A stretch of 64,000 nucleotides of DNA from Kitasatospora sp. MAA19 (GTDB taxonomy: Bacteria > Actinomycetota > Actinomycetes > Streptomycetales > Streptomycetaceae), in NCBI RefSeq assembly GCF_029894125.1, contig NZ_JARXYZ010000018.1, positions 1 to 64,000 of the forward strand. Direction: 5' to 3'. Both the position numbers and the translations under genes were made by a program. The notes beneath the pieces were generated by a model. That model saw only the letters and a list, made by a program, of their open reading frames with translations. It searched no databases and had not been told where the DNA came from. Shown here piece after piece: positions 35,360 through 42,293 of the stretch. Position 1 is the first letter of the stretch. The number at the start of each line of letters is the position of its first letter.

Positions 35360-35563
35360 TCAGTCGTTGCGCTTCAGGGCGCCTTTCACCCGGTCCGCGG
35401 CGCCTTGTACGGCGTCCCTGACGTCGTCCGCGGCCTGCCTGAGCTTCGACCCGACCTGGTCGGCCTGGCCCTCGCCCTTGAGTTCCTCGTCACCGGTCAG
35501 GTCACCGGCCTTCTCCTTCGCCTTGCCGACCAGTTCCTGCGCCGTGTTCGGCAGGTCGCTCAT
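35360..35563 (-). CDS. CsbD-family stress protein
   Basis: The 67-residue product (ELVGKAKEKAGDLTGDEELK, then GEGQADQVGSKLRQAADDV) is a typical hydrophilic CsbD-like protein made of charged helical repeats. Members are induced by general stress or alternative sigma factors; their biochemical role is unknown. It is followed by the 54-residue hydrophobic protein and belongs to the stress island. Confidence 0.85.
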   Translation of the reverse strand: MSDLPNTAQELVGKAKEKAGDLTGDEELKGEGQADQVGSKLRQAADDVRDAVQGAADRVKGALKRND

Positions 35564-35700
35564 CGGTTCCTCCAGTCGTCCGCCAGGCGGCGCAGCCGCA
35601 CCGCCCCTTCGCCACCCGTTTTACCGATATTCGCCCTTTCATGCGCGCGGAACGGGATCAGCGGCCGTCCTGGCCGGTGCGGGGTCAGGCGGGGGGCTGT

Positions 35701-35997
35701 TCAGCCAGCGGTGCGTCCGGGACGTTCGGTACTGCCGGTGGCCAGCCGTTGCGGGCAGGCTCTCAGGCGGGCTCGCGCCGGTTGCGGCGGGATGGCCGGA
35801 GGGCCTGCGGGCGCGGGGAAGGCCTGCGGGGCCATGTCGTGGCGGAGGGCGTCGACTCTGGCCAGGCAGGCGTCGATGGTGGCGATGGCGTCGCTGCTGT
35901 GCTCGCGGATGCGGCGTTCGATGGCGGCGAGCCGGTCCTCGATGTGCTGCCGGCGCTCCTCGGCGGTGGCGTCAGGTGCGTCGTTGGTCGCTGTCAT
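35701..35997 (-). CDS. Hypothetical protein with helical N-terminus, 98 aa
   Basis: ATG at 35997 starts a frame that overlaps the end of the 50-codon RheA-like frame by 26 bp. The first 55 residues form a charged helix (EERRQHIEDRLAAIERRI), and the rest is Pro/Ala/Arg-rich. No family is recognised. It probably depends on the promoter with the RheA operator at 36155. Confidence 0.5.
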   Translation of the reverse strand: MTATNDAPDATAEERRQHIEDRLAAIERRIREHSSDAIATIDACLARVDALRHDMAPQAFPAPAGPPAIPPQPARARLRACPQRLATGSTERPGRTAG

Positions 35998-36124
35998 GGC
36001 GGAGGCGGTCGGTGTGGTGGGTGAGGTCGTCGAGGCGGGCGGCGAGCGCGGCGGCGGCGAGGAAGGACGCCGGTCCTGTGGGCGGGCTGCCTCCGGTGGC
36101 CAGCGGGTCGGGCCGTCTGCCCAT
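35972..36124 (-). CDS. 50-codon RheA-like N-terminal fragment
   Basis: From ATG 36124 the minus strand reads GSPPTGPASFLAAAALAARL and ends DSDQRRT. The stretch PPTGPASFLAAAALAARLDD resembles the start of RheA (VGPPSFLAAAAALGMMDAAA). The 5' regions also correspond: both have a perfect operator and then a GTCA-rich dyad just before the start. It is divergent from hsp20 (3), as rheA is from hsp20 (2). It is likely the relic of a second rheA, or a truncated regulator still expressed from its operator. Confidence 0.5.
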   Translation of the reverse strand: MGRRPDPLATGGSPPTGPASFLAAAALAARLDDLTHHTDRLRHDSDQRRT

Positions 36125-36154
36125 TGGTGTCACTTCTTTGGTGACTCAGGGATT

Positions 36155-36173
36155 TGTCATCGGATAGATGACA
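36155..36173. promoter_or_regulatory. RheA operator, perfect (second site)
   Basis: TGTCATC-GGATA-GATGACA, identical in both arms to the site at 31114. It lies between the RheA-like fragment and hsp20 (3), whose start is 61 bp downstream. Confidence 0.9.
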
Positions 36174-36233
36174 TGTTAGAACAGTTTCAGGTGAAGCGCA
36201 CTGGCTCCCATCGATCAGTGGAGGTGTTTCGCG

Positions 36234-36668
36234 ATGCTGATGCGCACTGACCCGTTCCGCGAACTGGACCGGTTGACCCAGCAGTTCCTGGGCACGAACG
36301 GCACCTGGTCCCGGCCGGCCCCGATGCCGCTGGACGCCTGCCGTGTCGGCGACGAGTACGTGATCTGCTTCGACCTGCCCGGGGTGGACCCGCAGGCGAT
36401 CGACATCGACGTCGAACGGAACATGCTGACCGTCAAGGCCGAACGCCGCCCCCGCCACGAGGGCGACAATGTGAAGTGGGAGCTGTCCGAGCGCCCGCTC
36501 GGCGTGTTCTCCCGCCAGGTCATGCTCTCCGACACCCTCGACCCCGCCGGGATCAGCGCCGACTACGACGCCGGCGTACTGACCCTGAAGATCCCGGTCG
36601 CCGAAAAGGCCAAGCCCCGCAAGATCGCCATCAGCCACAGCGGCGACCGCAAGCAGATCCAGGCCTGA
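36234..36668 (+). CDS. Hsp20 small heat-shock protein (3)
   Basis: The 144-residue product is a standard-length Hsp20 with the alpha-crystallin domain (PLDACRVGDEYVICFDLPG, LTVKAERRP, SERPLGVFSRQVMLSDTLD and AGVLTLKIPVAEKAKPRKI). It is closely related to the copy at 29743-30273, both starting MLMRTDPFRELDR. The ATG follows TGGAGGTGTTTCGCG. The perfect RheA operator upstream predicts heat-inducible repression by RheA. Confidence 0.95.
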   Translation: MLMRTDPFRELDRLTQQFLGTNGTWSRPAPMPLDACRVGDEYVICFDLPGVDPQAIDIDVERNMLTVKAERRPRHEGDNVKWELSERPLGVFSRQVMLSDTLDPAGISADYDAGVLTLKIPVAEKAKPRKIAISHSGDRKQIQA

Positions 36669-36793
36669 CCGGCCCCACGGACCGCCGTCCCGCACCGCCA
36701 ACCCCCGGGCCCTGCGGGACGGCCACCCCAGCCGGACGACCCGCCCGGCCCCGCGGTCCCCGGCACACCACGGGCCGACAGCGAGAGACCACC

Positions 36794-37087
36794 ATGCGCG
36801 ATCAGGTCCAGGTGCCCTTCGTGGTGAGGGCCGGCGGCGAGATCGACCTCGACACCGCCCCCTCACTGCGCCGTGCTCTGCACGCCGCGCTCGAGTCGCA
36901 CCGGGAGGTGGTGCTCGACCTGTCGGAGGTGACGTTCATGGACTGTGCGGGCCTGAGCGCCCTCGTCCAGGCCCTCAACCAGGCCGACCGCTTCGGCGCC
37001 CGTCTGGTCCTGCGCGGGGCGGGGGAGTGCGTGGTCCGGCTGCTCAAACTCACCGGCCTGCACCGGCGCCTGACCGTCGAGCCCTGA
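36794..37087 (+). CDS. STAS-domain anti-sigma antagonist-like protein
   Basis: The 97-residue product is a single STAS domain (VRAGGEIDLDTAPSLRRALH, then VVLDLSEVTFMDCAGLSALV). In SpoIIAA/RsbV-type antagonists the residue after the conserved Asp is a phosphorylatable Ser in DSSG or DCSG. Here the sequence is DCAG, so the usual phospho-acceptor is missing. If it binds an anti-sigma kinase, it may do so without phospho-control. The ATG at 36794 follows GAGAGACCACC. It lies 125 bp after hsp20 (3) in the same direction. Confidence 0.85.
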   Translation: MRDQVQVPFVVRAGGEIDLDTAPSLRRALHAALESHREVVLDLSEVTFMDCAGLSALVQALNQADRFGARLVLRGAGECVVRLLKLTGLHRRLTVEP

Positions 37088-37133
37088 CCGGGCACCGTTC
37101 GCACCGGCTCCTCGGGATGGAGGGAGAACCGCG

Positions 37134-37538
37134 GTGACTCTTCGATGGGAGGCGTTCCTGGAGGAGGTCCGGGAGCGCGGCGAATACGACACACCCCAGG
37201 AGGCCGAGCTGGCGGCGCGGGTCGTCCTGGCCCTGCTCGGCGCCCACCTGGTCGGCGACGTGCGCGCCGAACTGGCCGCCCGCCTGCCCGAGACCCTCGC
37301 CCTGATCCTGCTCAACCCGCTGCAGGCCGCCGAGCCGCTCAGCCCCGAGCGGTTCGTGCGCGCGACCGCGGCCTGGATCGAGGGCGCCACCGAGACCACC
37401 GCCCTGTGGGACATCGGCGCCGTCCTGTCCACCGTGGCCGACGCGGCCGGCGACGACCTCACCGAGCGCGTCCTGCTCCAGCTGTCGCCCGGCTACGACC
37501 TCCTGTTCGGCCGGCCCCAGCCCGGCCGCCGCCCCTGA
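37134..37538 (+). CDS. DUF2267 protein (1)
   Basis: The 134-residue product matches the DUF2267 pattern of short four-helix repeats (FLEEVRERGEYDTPQEAELA, LGAHLVGDVRAELAARLPE, then SPGYDLLFGRP). Function of the family is unknown; members are often near stress genes. The start follows GGAGGGAGAACCGCG. A paralogue follows after 55 bp. Confidence 0.85.
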   Translation: MTLRWEAFLEEVRERGEYDTPQEAELAARVVLALLGAHLVGDVRAELAARLPETLALILLNPLQAAEPLSPERFVRATAAWIEGATETTALWDIGAVLSTVADAAGDDLTERVLLQLSPGYDLLFGRPQPGRRP

Positions 37539-37593
37539 ACCCGTCCGCGCCACCGCCCCCGCCTGGCCGGCCCCGCCCCGGAAGGCCACCGCC

Positions 37594-37992
37594 ATGACCC
37601 GGTACCGCCTCCTTCTCCAGCACGTCCGCACCCTCGGCCGCTACACCTGTGACGAGGAAGCCGAACGCGTCCTGCACGCCGTCCTGGCCGTCCTCGGCAG
37701 CCAGCTCACCGGCGAGGAACGCTGCGACCTCGCCGCGGCCCTGCCCGAACGCGCCCGCGCCGTCTTCGCCTCGCAGATCCCGCTGCCCCAGCCCGTTGCC
37801 GCCCCGGCCTTCGTCGAAGCCGTCGCCCGCGCCCTGAACACCAGCCTCACCAGCGCACGCTGGGACGCCTCCTCCGTCCTGGCCGCCCTCGCCGACCCGG
37901 CCGGCGACCGGCTCACCGACCGAATCCTCGCCCACCTGCCCCGCGGCTACGCGCTTCTGTTCGGCCGCGCCGACCTCACCGCCGCGGCTTGA
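37594..37992 (+). CDS. DUF2267 protein (2)
   Basis: The 132-residue product parallels its upstream neighbour throughout (LLLQHVRTLGRYTCDEEAER, LGSQLTGEERCDLAAALPE, then PRGYALLFGRADL), which points to tandem duplication. The ATG follows GGAAGGCCACCGCC. After it, up to 38313, I see no gene. Confidence 0.85.
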   Translation: MTRYRLLLQHVRTLGRYTCDEEAERVLHAVLAVLGSQLTGEERCDLAAALPERARAVFASQIPLPQPVAAPAFVEAVARALNTSLTSARWDASSVLAALADPAGDRLTDRILAHLPRGYALLFGRADLTAAA

Positions 37993-38313
37993 CCAGGGCG
38001 GCACCACCGTCGTCGGCCTCTGCGCGCAGGCCGACGACGCAGGACCGCTACCGCCCCCTGCCGAGTACCCGGTTCAAGTCCGGCGCCACAGTGGTGCGCT
38101 GCGACATCCGCCTCGGCAGGTGCGCTCCGTCCAGCCGTACCGGGCACTGGCGGGCACCGGCACGGTGCTGGAGCTCGCCTACTGGACGGGCATCGGCTCC
38201 CCTCGCCCCGACCACTCAGGGCGAGCGCGCTGCGCACCACGACGCCAGGCGCAAGATCGATCTGAACGCCCTGGTCGGGCAGGTCCGCTAGTGCGTTCCG
38301 GCAGGAGTCACCT

Positions 38314-38652
38314 CTACCCGTGGGCACCAGGTGGGCGGGCGGTGTCGAGGGCGTCGCGCAAGGCGTACAGGTCGGTGATGGTGGCTAGTTCGGCGAAGCG
38401 GGCCAGCAGCCGGCGGACAGTTCGGTTGTCGCCGTCGCGCACGGCCTCGGTGATCGCTTCGATCAGATCCGCCTGTCCGTTGCGGGCTGTCTCTGGTGCT
38501 GTGGGCACCAGGTGTTCCACTGCCGCCTCCATGCGGGGTGTCGCTCGTTTCTTCGGGCGCGCGGCGGCGGCTCGGGGGGTTGCCGCCGCCGCGCAGCGGA
38601 AGGCTACCTTACTCGCGGGCGCCGCAAAATCTATGCGCGCTGGAGTAGACAT
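38314..38652 (-). CDS. Partner gene P, copy 1, 112 aa
   Basis: The ATG at 38652 begins STPARIDFAAPASKVAF; the C-terminal half reads LIEAITEAVRDGDNRTVRRL and LARFAELATITDLYALRDAL, a small helical domain. No family is recognised. It is divergent from the MerR-like gene at 39157 across a 504-bp conserved spacer. The module recurs inverted at 45216-46909, where the equivalent gene is split. It is probably controlled together with the MerR-like gene. Confidence 0.7.
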   Translation of the reverse strand: MSTPARIDFAAPASKVAFRCAAAATPRAAAARPKKRATPRMEAAVEHLVPTAPETARNGQADLIEAITEAVRDGDNRTVRRLLARFAELATITDLYALRDALDTARPPGAHG

Positions 38653-39156
38653 TGCCCGTGGGTGGGTCTAACGTTTCTCTCGTAGACAGCAGTCGGCGAT
38701 ACCGGCCAGACACGAACTGGCCGGGGTTGTTGGACAGAAGTTCGCGGTTCGGTCCGGCAGTGGAGTTCCGAAGCCAGGCAGGTGCAGGACGGCGACGGGG
38801 CCGGCTGCCGGACCGGGTGGGCCGTCACGGCCACCGACCAGCAGTACGCAGTTCAGTGAGTGCGGTACCAGCAGTACGCAAGTGACAGTTCAGTACAGAG
38901 GATGAACGGAGGGCGCAAGCGCCATCAGGATCGCCCGGCCCGTGAACACTCGTCCGGGCGGACACCGCAGACCCCAAGGCAAGGACGGTGGTTTCCGGTC
39001 ACGCATACGCGATCCCCGCACACCCCTCCCCCGGGGCAGTGCGGCAGTAACAGGACCGGCCCAGGCCGGTAGATGGTGTTGTTCCCCTTCGGGGCCCCGG
39101 GCCGACACGGCCCCGGGGCCCCTCGACGCGTTCTCCTCGAGAACCAGAGAGGTGCA
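38653..39156. promoter_or_regulatory. Conserved divergent spacer, copy 1
   Basis: This 504-bp spacer has no gene. Near gene P it has GTTTCTCTCGTAGAC (38673-38687, reading GTCTACGAGAGAAAC towards P). The centre has GCAGTACGCA twice (38841 and 38871) and GCGGTACC (38862). The segment 38891-39156 is highly similar to 45567-45839 on the minus strand, including CAAGGCAAGGACGGTGG and TTCCGGTCACGCATACGCGA. A G/C-rich hairpin (CGGGGCCCCGGG region) lies before the MerR start. It may hold promoters and a long structured leader. Confidence 0.7.
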
Positions 39157-39504
39157 GTGACTACAACGGCCAGCCCCGACACACCCGACAAGCTCGACGA
39201 CGACGACTACCCCGCCTACACCATGGGCCGCGCCGCCGAGATGACCGGCACCACCCCCGGCTTCCTACGAGCCCTCGGCGAACACCGCCTCATCACCCCG
39301 CTACGCTCCGACGGCGGCCACCGCCGCTACTCCCGCTACCAACTACGCATCGCCATGCGCGCCCGCGACCTCGTCAACCAGGGCACCCCCATCGAAGCGG
39401 CTTGCCGCATCGTCATCCTCGAAGACCAACTCGAAGAAGCCCTGCGCCTCAACGAACAACTCCGCCGCGCCCAGCACGACCAGGAGCCCGCCGCGGACAC
39501 CTGA
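39157..39504 (+). CDS. MerR-like transcriptional regulator, copy 1
   Basis: The GTG start follows AGAGAGGTGCA. The 115-residue product has a MerR-type winged helix-turn-helix (AYTMGRAAEMTGTTPGFLRA, then LITPLRSDGGHRRYSRYQLR) followed by a short coiled coil (VILEDQLEEALRLNEQLRRA) for dimerisation. There is no effector domain. It is about 90% identical in its core to the copy at 45216-45566. A long conserved leader precedes both, and it is divergent from gene P. Confidence 0.9.
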   Translation: MTTTASPDTPDKLDDDDYPAYTMGRAAEMTGTTPGFLRALGEHRLITPLRSDGGHRRYSRYQLRIAMRARDLVNQGTPIEAACRIVILEDQLEEALRLNEQLRRAQHDQEPAADT

Positions 39505-39896
39505 CCGGACCGGCAACCTGGCCCACAGCTCCTTCCAGCCGTACGGCCGCCCGCCGCAGAGGCCAGATAGGGGGACGGCCTCGCGCCGCACGCTCTGGCC
39601 GTCGCCTCGTACGGCAACACCGCAGCGCGGCACAAGACGTGGCGGCTGGAGGGCGCGGCCGGGCTGGACCCCGCCGGCCAGGTGCTCGGGATGGTCCGCT
39701 CAGAGAGGGCGGCACCGCCCGGGGCGCCGGTGCCTTCGGCTCGCCCGCGGTGCCCTTCGTCTCTGCGGCCGGGGCCGTCAGCGGTCGCACCCCGACACCC
39801 GGACCAGCCGTCACGGCACCCGCTCAAGGCTCAGCGACTCCTTGGTGCGGGGACGTAGGGCGCCAAGCCGGGCGGCCTCTTGGCCTGCCGTGGTGG
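39505..39896. other. Gap without a clear gene
   Basis: I see no convincing gene. A short coding-like stretch (SYGNTAARHKTWRLEGAAG) around 39608-39670 could be a remnant, but it has no recognisable family. Confidence 0.4.
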
Positions 39897-40259
39897 TCAG
39901 GAATCGGAGTAGCTGAGGTCCCCGGCCGTCCAGCTGCTGACGTCCTCGATGGCGATGCGGTACATGCCGCCGGTGTGGGGAAGCCCGAAGTCGCCCTGAA
40001 GGATCTTCGCCCGGTGGAGATGCAGATGGGTGGGCCGTGCCGGCGGGCCGTCGGCGGGCGGAGCGAAGAGAGCCGCGAAGGGCTTCAGGTGCTCCGAGGC
40101 CTGGAGGACCTCCGCCACCCGCTCCAACCACAGGGTCACCGGCGCGAGCCTGCCGGTGATCACGGCGCCGGGGACCACCACGGTCAGGGACATCTGATTG
40201 CTGTGCTCGGACTCGACCATCGCGGCGATGTCGACGAGCAGCCCGTCAGGGTTCGACAT
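39897..40259 (-). CDS. Hypothetical protein, 120 aa
   Basis: ATG at 40259 follows the strong site CTGGGAGGC. The product (LLVDIAAMVESEHSNQMSLT, then VTLWLERVAEVLQASEHLKP) looks like a small alpha/beta soluble protein. No signal peptide or family is seen. It ends SSWTAGDLSYSDS. Confidence 0.7.
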   Translation of the reverse strand: MSNPDGLLVDIAAMVESEHSNQMSLTVVVPGAVITGRLAPVTLWLERVAEVLQASEHLKPFAALFAPPADGPPARPTHLHLHRAKILQGDFGLPHTGGMYRIAIEDVSSWTAGDLSYSDS

Positions 40260-40354
40260 GCCTCCCAGAATAGGACACGGCCTTTGCGGCGCCCACGGGC
40301 CCGGGGCAGCGGCCATGGCGGCCACGGGCCTTGCGCCTGCTGCACGGCCGGGCG

Positions 40355-40759
40355 CTACGCGACGGCGACCTGACACGCCGATCGGCTGCGCCGCGGTGCA
40401 GGGCAGGTGGCGGCGGCCGTGAGGGCCGGGGCATCGCCCGGATCGCGCGGGCCGGCGGTGACGAGCAGGTCGGCTCCGAGGGTGGTGACGGTGAAGCCCG
40501 CGGAGCCGAGGACCTCCGCCAGGGCCAGCATCAGCGCGCCGCGGATGCCGCGGAACTCGGTGCGACCGGCGGCGTCGGCGGGATGCGGGCAGGCGTGGAG
40601 GGTCGGTCCGATCAGGTCCTGGCCCGGGCTCCACCCCAGCACCAGGCCGCCCCCCGGACGCTGCCGGGCGAAGAGCCCGGCCGCCTGCGACGGTGTCGGC
40701 TCGAACCCCCGGTGGGAGAGCACCGCACAGACGGACTCAAACAGATGTTTGTCATCCAC
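40355..40759 (-). CDS. Hypothetical protein, 134 aa
   Basis: The frame begins MDDKHLFESVCAVLSHRGFE and contains GFTVTTLGADLLVTAGP. It appears to be a soluble alpha/beta protein. No family is recognised and the ribosome binding site is weak. It is the first gene of a minus-strand pair with the 120-residue gene. Confidence 0.5.
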   Translation of the reverse strand: MDDKHLFESVCAVLSHRGFEPTPSQAAGLFARQRPGGGLVLGWSPGQDLIGPTLHACPHPADAAGRTEFRGIRGALMLALAEVLGSAGFTVTTLGADLLVTAGPRDPGDAPALTAAATCPAPRRSRSACQVAVA

Positions 40760-40987
40760 GCGCAGAGTTTATCGCCTGCCCAGCCCGCACCCGCCCATCG
40801 ATGACGACTCGTCACATTCCCTTCCGGCCATTGCCGGTGAGGCTACGGGGCCGGAGCGTCGGGTTCCCGTTCGACCCGGTCGGGGTGCGCACTCTCTGGA
40901 CGGTGCGCCGACGCGACGGGCCGGGGGTCTACCGCAGGGTCCGCACCATGCGCGGCGCACTCGGCGGAGAACCGCGTGCGTCCTGGG

Positions 40988-41215
40988 TCAGAGTTTGAAC
41001 ATCGCGGTGTAGGGCTGGGTGATGCGTTCCCGCCGCGATCCGAAGTCGACGAGTACCGCGATGTCGCTGTCGCCTTCGACGCCGATGGCCCGGCCGAGGC
41101 CGTAGGTGTCGTGGGTGACGCGGTCGCCGACGGCGAAGTGCTTGCGCGGTGCTTCGATCCGGGCCTTGAAGGGGCTGGTGGGCAGGACACGGCGGACTGC
41201 TGCAGATTTCGTCAT
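40988..41215 (-). CDS. Small Tudor-like (UvrD/PcrA C-terminal type) protein
   Basis: The 75-residue product contains KHFAVGDRVTHDTYGLGRAI and AVLVDFGSRRERITQ. This is the beta-barrel pattern found at the C-terminus of PcrA/UvrD helicases and in CarD-like RNA polymerase binding modules. As a stand-alone protein it may contact RNA polymerase or nucleic acid. It is divergent from the cold-shock gene. The ATG lies directly after CAGGGA, which is unusually close. Confidence 0.7.
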   Translation of the reverse strand: MTKSAAVRRVLPTSPFKARIEAPRKHFAVGDRVTHDTYGLGRAIGVEGDSDIAVLVDFGSRRERITQPYTAMFKL

Positions 41216-41596
41216 TCCCTGCAGTATGCGCCGAAAATCGCGGGAGCGGGTTTTCTCGGCGCACTCGATTTCGGAGCTGCGACAGGAATTTCGCGCAAGC
41301 CGTCCAGTGCGCCCCCGGATGGCGCCGGTGGGCGTGGTGCGTCGCTTTCGCGGGTCTGTCGCGGCGGGGGCGGGTGCTCGGCTCCCGCGCGACTCGCCCT
41401 CCTGGGGGAGCGAGTGGTCGGCGCCCAGGAGGCGGGATCCATGCCCAACCGGGCTGCCATGCATGCGTGTTGACGGGCCTGTCGCCCCGCACCCGGCGAC
41501 CCCGGGGAAGGGACCGGGGCGGGACATCCGCCCGCGGCGGGCCTGGGCCTGCTAGAGTCGTTTTAGTTGCAGTAGTGGTTCCCATGAACTTTGTGT

Positions 41597-41630
41597 GCGC
41601 CTGCTGGTGTTTCGCAGGCGCATTTTTGTT
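41597..41630 (+). promoter_or_regulatory. Terminator-like hairpin in cold-shock leader
   Basis: GCGCCTGC (41597-41604) pairs with 41614-41621 around a 9-nt loop and is followed at once by ATTTTTGTTT. This has the form of an intrinsic terminator with a genuine T-run, rare in this GC-rich DNA. It lies about 100 bp before the cold-shock start codon inside the likely 5' leader, so it may act as an attenuator or RNA thermosensor. Confidence 0.6.
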
Positions 41631-41720
41631 TCCCGGCTCTTCCCCGGGTGGGTGCTCATCGCGGCGACTCGAAGCGCGCGCTGTGTGTGCTTCGGACAGC
41701 CCCTTGAAGGAGATTTCTTT

Positions 41721-41924
41721 ATGGCTAATGGCACTGTGAAGTGGTTCAACGCGGAAAAGGGCTTCGGCTTCATCGAGCAGGACGGTGGCGGCGCTGACGT
41801 CTTCGCCCACTACTCGAACATCAACGCCAACGGCTTCCGTGAGCTGCTCGAGGGCCAGAAGGTCGAGTTCGACGTCACGCAGGGCCAGAAGGGCCCGCAG
41901 GCCGAGAACATTCGTCCGCTGTAG
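41721..41924 (+). CDS. Cold-shock protein (CspA family)
   Basis: The 67-residue product is a complete cold-shock domain: GTVKWFNAEKGFGFI (RNP1 KGFGFI), DVFAHYS (RNP2) and VTQGQKGPQAENI. It binds single-stranded RNA/DNA and works as an RNA chaperone. The ATG at 41721 follows GAAGGAGATTTCTTT. A long AT-richer leader with a terminator-like hairpin precedes it, and a 16-bp-stem terminator follows. Confidence 0.96.
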   Translation: MANGTVKWFNAEKGFGFIEQDGGGADVFAHYSNINANGFRELLEGQKVEFDVTQGQKGPQAENIRPL

Positions 41925-41951
41925 TTTTCTGCCACGGCACCCGCCTGGTAG

Positions 41952-41996
41952 CGAGGGGCCCGCACCGCGTACACGATGCCCGGTGCGGGCCCCTCG
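41952..41996 (+). terminator. 16-bp stem terminator after the cold-shock gene
   Basis: CGAGGGGCCCGCACCG (41952-41967) pairs perfectly with 41981-41996 around a 13-nt loop, 27 bp after the stop. The rest of the space to the helicase start at 42294 has no gene. Confidence 0.85.
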
Positions 41997-42293
41997 GCAT
42001 TGCGCCACGACGCGCTTCCCCGGCTGTTTCTGGCCCCCTGGCTCCGCCACCGGCGGCCATCCCCACGCGAGACGCACAGCGCCGCGTCCGGATCGCCGCC
42101 CTGCCGTGACAGCTCACGGTTCGAGGTTCTCCGCTCCCGCCCTCCGCGGTGAGCGCCGACCGTAGGTGACGTGCCGCACGGTTCCACCGTCCACGCCCCG
42201 CTCCCCACGCTTTCGGCCCGTTCCTTGCGACCTCCTGCCGGCGCCTCGCGCTGCGGAGCTTCCTCGCGACGTGCCACCCCAGGAAGGTCTCAC

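Noticed and set aside
38060..38095. tRNA T-arm-like sequence ACCCGGTTCAAGTCCGGC
   Set aside because: The T-arm resemblance is good, but no acceptor, anticodon or D-arm sequence fits around it. It may be a very old att fragment, but chance is as likely.
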